A stretch of 64,000 bases of DNA, taken from NCBI GenBank assembly GCA_040954595.2, contig CM082579.2, positions 16,368,001-16,432,000 of the forward strand, written 5' to 3'. The notes under the pieces are model-generated. The model was not told the DNA's origin. It did not search any database and was given only the letters and a program-made list of their open reading frames with translations. This document shows, piece by piece, positions 20,226 to 33,392 of this stretch. Numbering within the stretch: position 1 is the first letter of the stretch; each line of letters opens with the position of its first letter. Position numbers and translations under genes: made by a program. This stretch comes from Balanoglossus misakiensis. Its lineage: Eukaryota; Hemichordata.

Positions 20226-23200
20226 AATTAATAAAATTTATTTATTAAGGATTCAAAACAATGGAAATCAATTTGAATCATCTTTTTGAAAATATTATTT
20301 AAAACTCATTATTTGGGTGCAAATATGATGATTATTCTATATTCCAAGAATAAATTAAAAATGACTCATTTATCATTTCAAATTAAAAAAAGGCTTAAAA
20401 CATTAACTTTGTTTTCGAAAATATAAACACCCCTTGTGGATATATAGAGAATCAACATTTACCGACACCCATCTCGCTTGTGTGATATGAGAGTAAAAAC
20501 TCTTCCAAGAGAGACTTTGTCACACATTGTTTATTTCAAATGAAAATGATTTAAAAAGCGATTTCAACATAAATACACAATAATTAAATGCTTCAGAACA
20601 CTTTAAAATCATTCGAAAACTTTAAATACAATACAAAAACGATATTTGGTCCATAACGTACGTTTTTGATAAAAATTATTAGATAATGATTTCAAACTCA
20701 AAAACAGCCTATATTTTTAGGCTTTGAAATAATTTTCGTCTATAATAATCTTATTTAATAAGCTAAGTTTTTAATATTTGGAATTATAAACAATTATTAT
20801 GCAAGAATTCACAAAAATGATTTAGCAAGCAATTCCAATATAAATGTTTTTCGAGGCATTGAACCGGTTTTCTATCAGTCTTTTTTAAAAGTATTACAAA
20901 AAAACATTATTTGGCAAGAAAACTGCTCAATACGACGCTGAAAAACGTTATTTGTTTCATATTGCATGTTTTAAATAAAAACGATTCAATAAGCATTCTA
21001 AATTGAAAACCACTTATTTAGGCAAAAAAAAAACAATGTGGGATCATTATTAAACCCCTGAAGCTTTATTTTTTCACAAAAATGTTTAATACCTTATACA
21101 ATCAATGTCATATTCAAAAGGCGTATGTTTAACGGAAATACCTTATAGAATCAATGTCATATTCACAAAGCGTATGTTTAACGGAAATGATTTAACAGGC
21201 AATTTCTATATATTTACACCACTATTTAAGCCTTTGGAAAACTGTTAAATCATTCTAACCTTTCTTTGAACATAACATAAAACCATCCTTTATTCGGGCC
21301 CAAAAACTTCATCGTGCACATTTAACTCAAACACAATCTTATTTAGGATTATAAACATTCTAAATTCCTTTTAAAATTTTTCTCTCGATTTAAGGCTTTT
21401 AAACACTTTATAATCATTCAAAAACTTTCATTGAAAGTATTACTTAAACACAATATTTTGGCACGAAAACTTCTGAATACGACATAAAAAACGATGTATG
21501 TTCCATATTGCTTTTTTACATTTAAAAAGACAAGAAACATTTCAAAACACTAATTTAGGCATGTAAACACTGTTAGAACATTTGGTAAAAAAAAACTATT
21601 TAATACGGTATAAAATGATGTTATATGCACATTGTATATTTTAAAAATATATGATTAAATAAACAATCGATACATAAATACACGCATATTTAAAGCTCTA
21701 ATACAGTAATATATAATTCTTAAACCTTTCTTTGTATATATGATAAAAAACTAATTATTTGGGAATGAAAACCATTTAAAACGATACTAAAACAATGCTT
21801 GTTCCATATTTCAGGTTTTATATAAAAATGATCCGTAAAGCATTTTAAAGTTAAATACAAACTTATTTAGGCATAAAAAGCACCCTGGTATCATTATTTA
21901 ACCCGTCTTTGAAATTTGATATAAAACGCATTATTTTTCACTTAAAGGGTTTAATTACGGTATAAAATCGTTTTTATTCACATTGTTTACTTCAAATGAA
22001 AATGTTTTAACAAGCGATTTCAACATGAATGCAACATGATTAAAGGCTTCAAAACACTTGAAAATCATTCTAAATAATTTCTTTGAATATGCTACAAAAT
22101 AACCATTAATTTGTGCACAAAAACTTTAAATACAATACTAAAACGATATATGGTCCATAACGCACTTTTAAATAAAAATTATTAGATAGTGATTTCAAAC
22201 TCAAAAACACCCAATATTTTAAGGCTTGCGAATTATTTTTATATGAAAATATAATTAACTCCAAAAACTGATATAAAATAGATGTTTTGATTTGTATATG
22301 TATTGAATAAATCAAATAAGCCAAAATTAAGTTTTTAATATGAAAATGATTTAATAAGCAATATAAATGTTTTGCTTATCATTCTAAAGTCTCTTTTGAA
22401 TGTATTACAAAAAAAACATTATTTGGCAAGAAAACTGCTCAAAACGATATTAAAAACGTTATTAGTTTCATATCGCATGTATTAAATAAAAACGATTCAA
22501 TAAGCATTTTAAATTCAAAACCACTTATTTATGCTAAAAAACAATGTGGGATCATTTTTTAAAAACCTTTTTGAAATTTTTTTCTATAACACGCTTTAAT
22601 TTTTCACAAAAAATGTTTAATACCGTATAGAATCAATGTCATATTCACAAAGCGTATGTTTAACGGAAATGATTTAACAAGCAATTTCTATATATTTACA
22701 CCCCTTTTTAAGCCTTTGGAAAACTGTTAAATCGTTCTAAAACCTTTTTTGAACATAACATAAAACCATCCTTTATTTGGGCCCAAAAACTTCATATCGC
22801 ACATTTAACTCAAACACGGCCTTATTTAGGATTATAAACAATCTAAATTCCTTTTTAAATTTTTCTCTCGATTAAAGGCTTTTAAACACTTTATATAACT
22901 TTTCAATACGACATAAAAAACGATGTTTGTTCCATATTGCTTTTTTATGTCTAAAAAGACAAGAAACATTTCAAAACACTATTTAAGGCATTTTAACACT
23001 GTTAGAACATTTGATAAAAAAAACTATTTAATACACTATAAAATGATATTATATGCACATTGTATATTTTGAAAAAAATATGATTAAATAAACAATCGAT
23101 ACATAAATACACGCATATTTAAAGCTCTAATACAGTAATATATAATTCTTAAACCTTTCTTTGTATAAATGATAAAAAACTAATTATTTGGGAATGAAAA

Positions 23201-26200
23201 CTGTTTAAAACGATACTAAAACAATGCTTGTTCCATATTTCAGGAAATATAAATAAAAATGATACGTAAAGCATTTTAAAGTTAAATACAAACTTATTTA
23301 GGCATAAGCACGCTCAGATCATTATTTAACCCGTTTTTGAAATTTGATATAAAACGCATTATTTTTCACTTAAAGGGTTTAATTCGGTATAAAATCGTTT
23401 TTATTCACATTGATTACTTCAAATGAAAATGTTTTAACAAGCGATTTTAACATGAATGCAACATGATTAAAGGCTTCAGAACAGTTTAAAATCATTCTAA
23501 ATCATTTTTTTGAATATGCAACAAAACAACCATTAATTTGTGCACAAAAACATTAAATACAATACTAAAACGATATTCGGTCCATAACGCACTTTTAAAT
23601 AGAAATTATTAGTTACTGATTTCAAATTCAAAAACACCCAATATTTCTAGGCTTGCGAATTATATTCATCTGAAAATATATTAAACTCCAAAAACTGATA
23701 TAAAATAGATGTTTTGATTCGTATATGTATTGAATAAAAATCAAATAAGCCAAAATTAAGTTTTTAATTTGAAAATGATTTAATAAGCATTTCCAATATA
23801 AATGTTTTGCTTATCATTCTAAAGTCTCTTTTGAATGTAGTACAAAAAAACATTATTTGACAAGAAAACTGCTCAATACGATACTAAAAACGCTGTTAGT
23901 TTCATATCGCATGTATTAAATAAAAACGATTCAATAAGCATTTTAAATTCAAAACCACTTATTTAGGCTAAAAAACAATGTGGGGTCATTATTAAAAACC
24001 TTTTTGAAATTTTTTTCTATAACACGCTTTAATTTTTCAAAAAAATGTTTAATATCTTATAAAATCAATGTCATATTCACAAAGCGTATGTTTAACGGAA
24101 ATGATTTAACAAGAAATTTCTATATATTTACATTACTATTTAAGCCTTTGGAAAACTGTTAAATCATTCTAAAACCTTTCTTTGAACATAACATAAAACC
24201 ATCCTTTATTCGGGCCCAAAAACTCAATATCGCACATTTAACTCAAACACAATCTTATTTAGGATTATAAACATTCTAAATTCCTATTAAAAATTTTCTC
24301 TCGATTTAAGGCTTTTAAACACATTATAATCATTCAAAAACTTTCACTGAAAGTATTACTTAAACAATATTTTGGCACGAAAACTTTTCAATACGACATA
24401 AAAAACGATGTATGTTCCACATTGCTTTTTTATATTTAAAAAGACAAGAAACATTTCAAAACACTAATTTAGGCATGTAAACACTGTTAGAACATATGGT
24501 AAAAAAAAATATTTAATTCGGTATAAAATGATGTTATATGCACATTGTATATTTTGAAAAAAATATGATTAAATAAACAATCGATACATAAATGCACGCA
24601 TATTTACAGCTCTAATACAGTAATATGTAATTCTTAAACCTTTCTTTGTATATATGATAAAAAACTAATTATTTGGGAATGAAAACTGTTTAAAACGACA
24701 CTAAAACAATGCTTGTTCCATATCAGGTTTTAAATAAAAATGATCCGTAAAGCATTTTAAAGTTAAATACAAACTTATTCAGGCATAAAAAGCACCCTGA
24801 GATCTTTATTTAACCCGTCTTTGAAATTTGATATGAAACGCATTATTTTTCACTTAAAGGGTTTAATATATTAGGAATAAAATCGTTTTTATTCACATTG
24901 TTTTCTTCAAATTAAAATGTTTTAACAAGCGATTTCAACATGAATGCAACATGATTAAAGGCTTCAGAACACTTTCATTCTAAATCATTTCTTTGAATAT
25001 GCTACTAAATAACCATTAATTTGTGCACAAAAACTTTAAATGCAATACTAAAACAATATTTAGTCCATAACGCACTTTTAAATATAAATTATTAGATACT
25101 GATTTCAAATTCAAAAACACCCAATATTTTTAGGCTTGCGAATTATTTTCATCTGAAAATATAATAAACTCTAAAAACTGATATAAAATAGATGTTTTGA
25201 TTCGTATATGTATTGAATAAAAATCAAATAAGCCAAAATTAAATTTTTAATATGAAAATGATTTAATAGGCAATATAAATGTTTTGCTTATCATTCTAAA
25301 GTCTCTTCTGAATGTATTACAAAAAAACATTATTTGGCAAGAAAACTGCTCAAAACGATACTAAAATCGTTATTAGTTTCTTATCGCATGTATTAAATAA
25401 AAACGATTCAATAAGCATTTTAAATTCAAAACCACTTATTCAGGCTAAAAAACAATGTGGGATCATTTTTAAAAACCTTTTTGAAATTTTTTTCTATAAC
25501 ACGCTTTAATTTTTCACAAAAAATGTTTGAGACCTTATAGAATCAATGTCATATTCCAAAGCGTATGTTTAACAGAAATGATTTAACAAGCAATTTTTTT
25601 ATAATTACACCCCTATTTAAGCCTTTGGAAAACTGTTAAATCATTCTAAACCTTTCTTTGAACATAACATAAAACCATCCTTTATTCGGGCCAGAAAACT
25701 TCTTATCGCACATTTAACTCAAACACAACCTTATTTAGTATTATAAACATTCTAAATTCCTTTTAAAATTTTTTTCTCGATTTAAGGCTTTTAAACACTT
25801 TATATAACTTTTCAATAGGACATAAAAAACGATGTTTGTTCCATATTGCTTTTTTATATCTAAAAAGACAAGAAACATTTCAAAACACTAATTTAGGCAT
25901 GTAAACAATGTTAGAACATTTGATGAAAAAAAACTATTTAATACGCTATAAAATGATGTTATATGCACATTGTATATTTTGAAAAAAATATGATTAAATA
26001 AACAATCGATACATAAATACACGCATATTTAAAGCTCTAATACAGTAATATATAATTCTTAAACCTTTCTTTGTATAAATGATAAAAAACTAATTATTTG
26101 GCAATGAAAACTGTTTAAAAAACGAGACTAAAGCAATGCTTGTTCCATATTTCAGGTTTTAAAAAAAAATGATCCGTAAAGCATTTTAAAGTTAATAACA

Positions 26201-27070
26201 AACTTATTTAGGCATAAAAAGCACCCTCAGATCATTATTTAACCCGTCTTTGAAATTTAATATGAAACGCATTATTTTTCACTTAAAGGGTTTAATTCGG
26301 TATAAAATCGTTTTTATTCACATTGTTTACTTCAAATGAAAATATTTTAACAAGCGATTTCAACATGAATGCAACATGATTAAACACCCAATATTTTAAG
26401 TCTTGCGAATTATTTTCATCTGAAAATATAATTAACTCCAAAAACTGATATAAAATAGATTAAGTTTTTAATATGAAAATGATTTAATAAGCATTTCCAA
26501 TATAAATGTTTTGCTTATCATTCTAAAGTCTCTTTTGAATGGATTCCAAAAAGACATTTTTTGGCAAGAAAACTGCTCAATACGATACTAAAAACGTTGT
26601 TAGTTTCATATCTCATGTATTAAATAAAAACGATTCAATAAGCATTTTAAATCAAAAACCACTTATTTAGGCTAAAAAACAATGTAGTATCATATTAAAA
26701 ACCTTTTTGAAATGTTTTTCTATTACACGCTTTACTTTTTCACAAAAAATGTTTAATACCTTATAAAATCAATGTCATATTCACAAAGCGTATTTTTAAT
26801 GGTAGTGATTTAGAAAGCAATTTCTATATAATTACACCCCTATTTAAGGCTTTGAAAAAGTGTTTAATCATTCTAAAACCTTTCTTTGAACACAATACAA
26901 AACCATCCTTTATTAGGGCCCAAAAACTGTTCAAAACGATATTTTTTACATATCACACGTTTCAAATAAAAATTAATAGATAGTGATTTCTAACTCAAAC
27001 ACACCCTTATTTAGGCTTTTAAACATTCAAGATTCCTTTTTACAGTTTTCTCTCGATTTAAAGCTTTTTA
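20226..27070 (+). repeat. Array C: AT-rich satellite, ~165 bp monomers in ~1.45 kb HOR
   Basis: A degenerate monomer of about 150-180 bases contains CTTATTTAGGC, AATCATTCTAAA, CTTTCTTTGAA, TTATTTGGGCA and CCATATTGC-like words. About nine divergent monomers form a unit that repeats with high similarity. The anchor TTTAACGGAAATGATTTAAC lies near 21178, 22659, 24090, 25566 and (degenerate) 26793, giving periods of 1481, 1431, 1476 and about 1227. The first unit has an extra 52-base tandem duplication near 21078-21180. No gene is seen. Confidence 0.9.
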
Positions 27071-28890
27071 ATATCGTTTTAGTATTGTATTTGAAGTTTT
27101 TGTGCACAAATTGATGGTTATTTTGTAGCATATTCAAAGAAATGATTTAGAATGATTTTAAAGTGTTCTGAAGCCTTTTATCATGTTGCATTCATGTTGA
27201 AATCGCTTGTTAAAACATTTTCATTTGAAGTAAACAATAAGAATTAAAACGATTTTATACCGAATTAAACCCTTTAAGTGAAAAATAATGCGTTTCATAT
27301 CTAATTTCAAAGACGGGTTAAATAATGATCTCAGGGTGCTTTTTATGCCTAAATAAGTTTGTATTTAACTTTAAAATGCTTTACGGATCATTTTTATTTA
27401 AAACCTGAAATATGGAACAAGCATTGTTTTAGTATCGTTTTAAACAGTTTTCATTCCCAAATAATTAGTCTTTTATCATATATAAAAAGAAAGGTTTAAG
27501 AATTATATATTACTGTATAAGAGCTTTAAATATGAATGTATTTATGTATCGATTGTTTATTTAATCATATTTTTTTCGAAATATAAAATGTGCATATAAC
27601 ATCATTTTATGCCGTATTAAGTGTTCTGAAGCCTTTAATAATGTTGCATTCATGTTGAAATCGCTTGTTAAAACATTTTCATTTGAAGTAATCAATGTGA
27701 ATAAAAACGATTTTATACCGAATCGAACCCTTTAAGTGAAAAATAATGCGTTTCATATCTAATTTCAAAGACGGGTTAAATAATGATCTCAGGGTGCTTT
27801 TTATGCCTAAATAAGTTTGTATTTAACTTTAAAATGCTTTACGGATCATTTTTATTGAAAACCTTAAATATGGAACAAGCATTGTTTTAGTATCGTTTTA
27901 AACAGTTTTCATTCCCAAATAATTAGTTTTTTATCATATATAAAAAGAAACGTTTAAGAATTATATATTACTGTATTAGAGCTTTAAATATGCGTGTATT
28001 TATGTATCGATTGTTTATTTAATCATATTTTTTTCAAAATATAAAATGTGCATATAACATCATTTTATACCGTATTAAATAGTTTTTTTTTTATCTAATG
28101 TTCTAACAGTGTTTACATGCCTAAATTAGTGTTTTGAAATGTTTCTTGTCTTTTTAGATATAAAAAAGCAATATGGAACATACATCGTTTTTTATGTCGT
28201 ATTGAAAAGTTTTCGTGCTAAAATATTGTGTTTAAGTAATACTTTCAATGAAAGTTTTTGAATGATTATAAAGTGTAGAATGTTTATAATCCTAAATAAG
28301 ATTGTGTTTGAGTTAAATGTGCGATATAAAGTTTTTGGGCCCGAATAAAGGATGGTTTTATGTTATGTTCAAAGAAAGGTTTTATAATCATTAAACAGTT
28401 TTCCAAAGGCTTAAATAGGGATGTTAATATATAGAAATTGCTTGTTAAATCATTTCCGTTAAACATACGCTTTGTGAATATGACATTGATTTTATACGGT
28501 ATTAAACATTTTTTATGAAAAATTAAAGCGTGTCATAGAAAAAAATTTCAAAAAGTTTTTAAATAATGACCCCACATTGTTTTATAGCCTAAATAAGAGC
28601 TTTAAATATGCGTGTATTTATGTATCGATTGTTTATTTAATCATATTTTTTTCAAAATAAACAATGTGCATATAACATCATTTTATATCGTATTAAATAG
28701 TTTTTTTTATCCAAATGAGGGTGTTTTATTGTATTTTCGAAAAAAAAATGATTTCAATGTTTTAAGCCTAAAAGTAGGTTGTTTTTGAATTCAAAATGAT
28801 ATATTAATACCTGCAACTTTCAAAAAGATGATTCATGTTAATTTCCATTGTTTTGAAGCCTAAATAAATACATTTTATGAAATAGCTGGC
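27071..28890 (-). repeat. Array C': inverted part of the AT-rich satellite
   Basis: From about 27,070 the same satellite continues as its reverse complement. AATATCGTTTTAGTATTG and TTAAATCATTTCCGTTAAAC are reverse complements of array C words. A segment starting GTGTTCTGAAGCCTTT occurs twice (27166 and 27619), so a local duplication and deletion is present. At the far end, 28830-28860 matches in reverse the start of array C at 20255-20290. The arm is 1.8 kb against 6.8 kb for array C. Confidence 0.9.
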
Positions 28891-29690
28891 AGAGAGACTT
28901 AGTAGGAGTTTGTATTATTGACAGAAGTGAGTTCTTCCATGGTTAGGATCTTTGGTCATGTATAAAAATTGAGGTTTTGGTTCGTAATAGCGTTTTGGTG
29001 TTGTTTAGTTGGGTATGCATTTGGATTTATGCCAATCTTTACGTTAAGTGTTTTTTGGGTGGTCTTCAAGTATTTGGTTATGATAGGGTTAGGTCAATTT
29101 TGATTTGGTTTGGGATGTTAGAGTTATGATAGGTTGGGTGACTTCCAGGATTTAAATGTGTGGTGGGTTTTGTGCGGTTTTGGGGATGGAGGTCGGGGTG
29201 GTGATAGGGCGGCATGGGAATATGTTGGGTTAAAGTTGGCTGGTTGTGGTGATAGCTGACAAGGTAGTGAGCCTTAGTTGATATTTGGAGTTTGATCGGT
29301 GATTGGTGTTTGAGTAATATTTTTTAAGAGTTCAATTCTGGGATTGACTTCGGGGTGAGGTTTGAGGTAAGGAATGGATTGGGTCGGTTATAATGGGGTT
29401 CCAGTAAGGATTCGCGATGAGTGTGGAATGATGATATATGGGATCAAATCTTTGGTCGTGTATTTGCTATAATTGGTAGGTTTTGGTTTGTAATAGAGTC
29501 CTGATGTTGTATTGTTGGAGTAGCAGTGGTAGAGTTTGGATTTGGATGCCAATCTTTAAGTCGAGTGTTACAAGTTGGGGTGGGTGTAAGGTGTGGTGTA
29601 AGAGATAGAGGCATTATGGGTCTGGTGCGGTTTTGGTGAAGGAGGCCAGGGTGGAGATGGGAGGGGGGCTAGTGGGAATACATTGGGGTA
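28891..29690 (-). repeat. Array B': inverted part of the AC-rich satellite
   Basis: The G/T-rich strand reads as the reverse complement of array B. TATTGACAGAAGTGAGTTCT (near 28915) mirrors 20171-20210, and TCTGGGATTGACTTCGGGG (near 29336) mirrors the array B anchor. About one and a half units remain. The array stops inside a unit at GGGAATACATTGGGGTAAAG, where A' begins directly. Confidence 0.9.
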
Positions 29691-32600
29691 AAGACCCTTT
29701 GACACATCAACTCTAATCCTTGACCCTTAGATCCCTGATCTCCAACTCTTGAAATCTAGCCCTTGACCTTTGACCCTTCAACCCTTGACCCTTGAACTAT
29801 AACCTTTGACCCTTGAACTCTAATACTTGGTCAGACTGTTGAGCCTTCAACTCTAATCCTTGACCCTTGAACCCTTGATCCTTGATCTCAAACTCTTGAA
29901 CTCTAATCCTTAACCCTTGACCTTTGACCCATCAACTTTTGACCCCTTAACTCAAACTTTTTAACCTTTGAACTCTAAACCTTGACCTTTGACTCTTGAA
30001 CTACAACCTTTGACCCTTGAACTCTATCACTTGACAATTAAACTCTAATACATGGCAACTGACTCTTGGTCCCTTGACCCTTGAACCTTGACCTCTGACC
30101 CTTGACCCTTGAACCTTTGACCTTTGAACTCTAACCCTTGACCCTTGCCCCTTGACTCCTTGATATTTAATCTCCAACTTATGAAATCCAACCCTTGACC
30201 TTTGACCCTTCAACCCTTGCCCCTTGACCCTAAACTCACACTTTTTGAACTTTGAACTCTAACCCATGACCTTTGACCCTTCAAATTTAACTTTTAATCT
30301 TGACCTTTGACCCTTGACCCTTGACCCTTTGGCCCTTAATACTTTAATACTTGACCCCTTGATCATTGATATCCAACTCTTGAACTATAACCCTTGACCT
30401 TTGACCTTCAACCCTTGACCCCTGACCTATAACCAATGACCCTTGAACTCTAATCATTGGTCAGACCGTTGAACTTCAACTCTTATCCTTGACCCTCGAC
30501 CCCTTGATCTTTAATCTCCAACTCATGAAATCAAACCCTTGTCTTTTGACCCTTCAACCCCAGCCCCTTGACCCTTAACTCAAACATTTTGAATTTTGAA
30601 CCCTAACCCTTGACCTTTGACCCTTCAAATCTAACTTTTAACCTTGACCTTTGACCTTTAACCCTTGAACCTTTGACCCTTGAACTTTAATCCTTGACCC
30701 TTGACCCCTTGATACTTGATCTCCAACTCTTGAACTCTACCCCTTTACCTTTGACCCTTCAAATCTAACTTATAACATTGGCCTTTGATCCTTGACCATT
30801 GACCCTTGACCCTTGACCCATTGACCCTTGAACTTTAATCTTTGACCCTTGACCCCTTGATCCCTTATCTCCAAATCTTGAACTCTCACCCATTACCTTT
30901 GAACCTTTAAATCTAACTTTTAATCTTGACCTTAGACCCTTGACTTTTGACCCTTGACCCTTGACCCTTTGACCTTTATATTTTAATACTTGACCCTTGA
31001 CCCCTTGATCCTTGATCTCCAACTCTTGAACTCTACCCCTTTACCTTAGAACCTTCAACCCTCGAACCCTGACCTATAACCCTTGACCCTTGAACTCTAA
31101 TCCTTGGTCAATCCTTTGACCCTTCAACTCTAATACTTGACCCTTGACCCTTGACCCTTGACCCCTTGATCCTTGATCTCCAACTCATGAAATCCGACCC
31201 TTGACCTTTGACTCAAATCTAACTTTTAACATTGACCTTTGACCCTTGCCCCTTGACCCTTTGACCCTTGAACTTTAATCCTTGACCCTTGACCCCTTGA
31301 TCCTTGATCTCCAAATCTTGAACTCTACCCCTTGACCTTTGACCCTTCAAATCTAACTTTTAACCGTGACCTTTGACCCTTGACCTTTGACCCTTGACCC
31401 TTAGATCCCTGATCTCCAACTCTTGAACTCTAATCCTTGACCCTTGACCCCTTGATCCTTGATCTCCAACTCTTGAACTCTAATCCTTAACCATTGACCT
31501 TTGACCCATCAACCCTTGACCCCTTAACTCAAATTTTTTAACCTTTGAACTCTAACCCTTGACCTTTGACTCTTGAACTACAACCTTTGACCCTTGAACT
31601 CTATCACTTGACCATTAAACTCTAATACCTGGCGACTGACTCTTGGTCCCTTGACCCTTGAACCTTGACCTCTGACACTTGAACCTTGAACCTTTGACCT
31701 TTCAACTCTAACCCTTGACCCTTGCCCCTTGACTCCTTGATTCTTGATCTCCAACTTATGAAATCCAACCCTTGACCTTTGACCCTTCAACCCTTGCCCC
31801 TTGCCCCTTGACCCTAAACTCAAACTTTTTGAACTTTGAACTCTAACCCATGACCTTTGACCCTTCAAATCTAACTTTTAATCTTGACCTTTGACCCTTG
31901 ACTTTTGACCCTTGACCCTTGACCCTTTGGCCCTTAATACTTTAATACTTGACCCCTTGATCATTGATATCCAACTCTTGAACTATAACCCTTGACCTTT
32001 GACCTTCAACCCTTGACCCCTGACCTATAACCAATGACACTTAAACTCTAATCATTGGTGGTCAGACCGTTGAACTTCAACTCTTATCCTTGACACTTGA
32101 CCCCCTTGATCCTTAATATCCAACTTATGAAATGAAACCCTTGACCTTTGACTCTTCAACCCCTGCCCCTTGACACTTAACTCAAACATTTTGAACTTTG
32201 AACACTAACCTTTGACCTTTGACCCTTCAAATCTAACTTTTAACCTTGACCTTTGACCTTTGACCCTTGACCCTTTGACCCTTGAACTTTAATCCTTGAC
32301 TCTTGACCCCCTGATCCTTGATCTCCAACTCTTGAACTCTACCCCTTTACCTTTGAACCTTCAACCCTCGAACCCTGACCTATAACCCTTGACCCTTGAA
32401 CTCTAATCCTTGGTCAATCCTTTGACCCTTCAACTCTAAAACTTGACCCTTGACCCTTGACCCCTTGATCCTTGATCTCCAACTCATGAAATCCAACCCT
32501 TGACCTTTAACCCTTCAACCCTCGCCCCTTGACCCTTAACTCATACTTTTTGAATTTTGAACGTTAACCCTCTACCTTTGACTCAAATCTAACTTTTAAC

Positions 32601-33392
32601 ATTGACCTTTGACCTTTGACCCTTGACCCTGTGACGCTTTAACTTTAATCCTTGACCCTTGACCCCTTGATCCTTGATCTCCAAATCTTGAACTCTACCC
32701 CTTGACCTTTGACCCTTCAAATCTAACTTTTAACCGTGACCTTTGACACTTGACCTTTGACCCTTGACCCTTAGATCCCTGATGTCCAACTCTTGAACTC
32801 TAACCCTTGACCTTTGACCCTTCAACCCTTGACCCTTGAACTATAACCTTTGACCCTTGAACTCTAAAACTTGGTCAGACTGTTGAGCCTTCAACTCTCA
32901 TCCTTGACCCTTGACCCCTTGATCCTTGATCTCCAACTCTTGAACTCTAATCCTTAACCCTTGACCTTTGACCAATCAACCCTTGACCCCTTAACTCAAA
33001 CTTTTTAACCTTTGAACTCTAACCCTTGACCTTGACTCTTGAACTACAACCTTTGACCCTTGAACTCTATCACTTGACCATTAAACTCTAATACATGGCG
33101 ACTGACTCTTGGTCCCTTGACCCTTGAACCTTGACCTCTGACACTTGAACCATGAACCTTTGACCTTTCAACTCTAACCCTTGACCATTGCCCCTTGACT
33201 CCTTGATTCTTGATCTCATACTTATGAAATCCAACCCTTGACCTTTGACCCTTCAACCCTTGCCCCTTGACCCTAAACTCAAACTTTTTGAACTTTGAAC
33301 TCTAACCCATGACCTTTGACCCTTCAAATCTAAATTTTAATGTTGACCTTCGACCCTTGACTTTTGACCCTTGACCCTTTGACCATTATACT
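29691..33392 (-). repeat. Array A': inverted TCAAGGG minisatellite (CCCTTGA on plus strand)
   Basis: CCCTTGA/CCTTTGA heptamers with CTCTAAC and CTCCAAC variants are the reverse complement of array A. A marker starting CTCTATCACTTGAC recurs near 30024, 31600 and 33067, giving a higher-order period of about 1.47-1.58 kb, different from the 2.7-3.15 kb of array A. GA-rich boundary modules are absent. DR1 motifs appear as TGACCTTTGACCC, for example at 29764-29776. The array ends inside a unit at the telomere. Confidence 0.95.

Larger units (their letters stand above)
8488..33392. repeat. Large unequal inverted repeat, order A-B-C / C'-B'-A'
   Basis: Three unrelated satellites appear in one order on the left and in mirrored order and reversed strand on the right, with the switch near 27,070. 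The B/C boundary (about 20,225) and the C'/B' boundary (about 28,890) carry the same junction sequence in opposite orientation, so the arms are homologous and not independent insertions. The arms differ in length (18.6 kb against 6.3 kb), in point sequence and in higher-order period. Confidence 0.85.

Noticed and set aside
16829-20227. Pro/His/Thr-rich open frames
   Set aside because: AC-rich satellite composition lacks stops in some frames. The frames drift between units, with no splice sites or domains.
20226-28890. Array C as a degenerate interspersed retroelement
   Set aside because: No reverse transcriptase, terminal repeat or poly-A is visible. Regular 165-base and 1.45 kb periods show a satellite.
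8488-33392. CRISPR array
   Set aside because: Repeats are contiguous heptamers without unique spacers, in a eukaryotic chromosome end.
27071-33392. Inverted half as a hairpin-read (missing adapter) artefact
   Set aside because: Such artefacts give arms of nearly identical sequence. These differ in length, point sequence and higher-order period.
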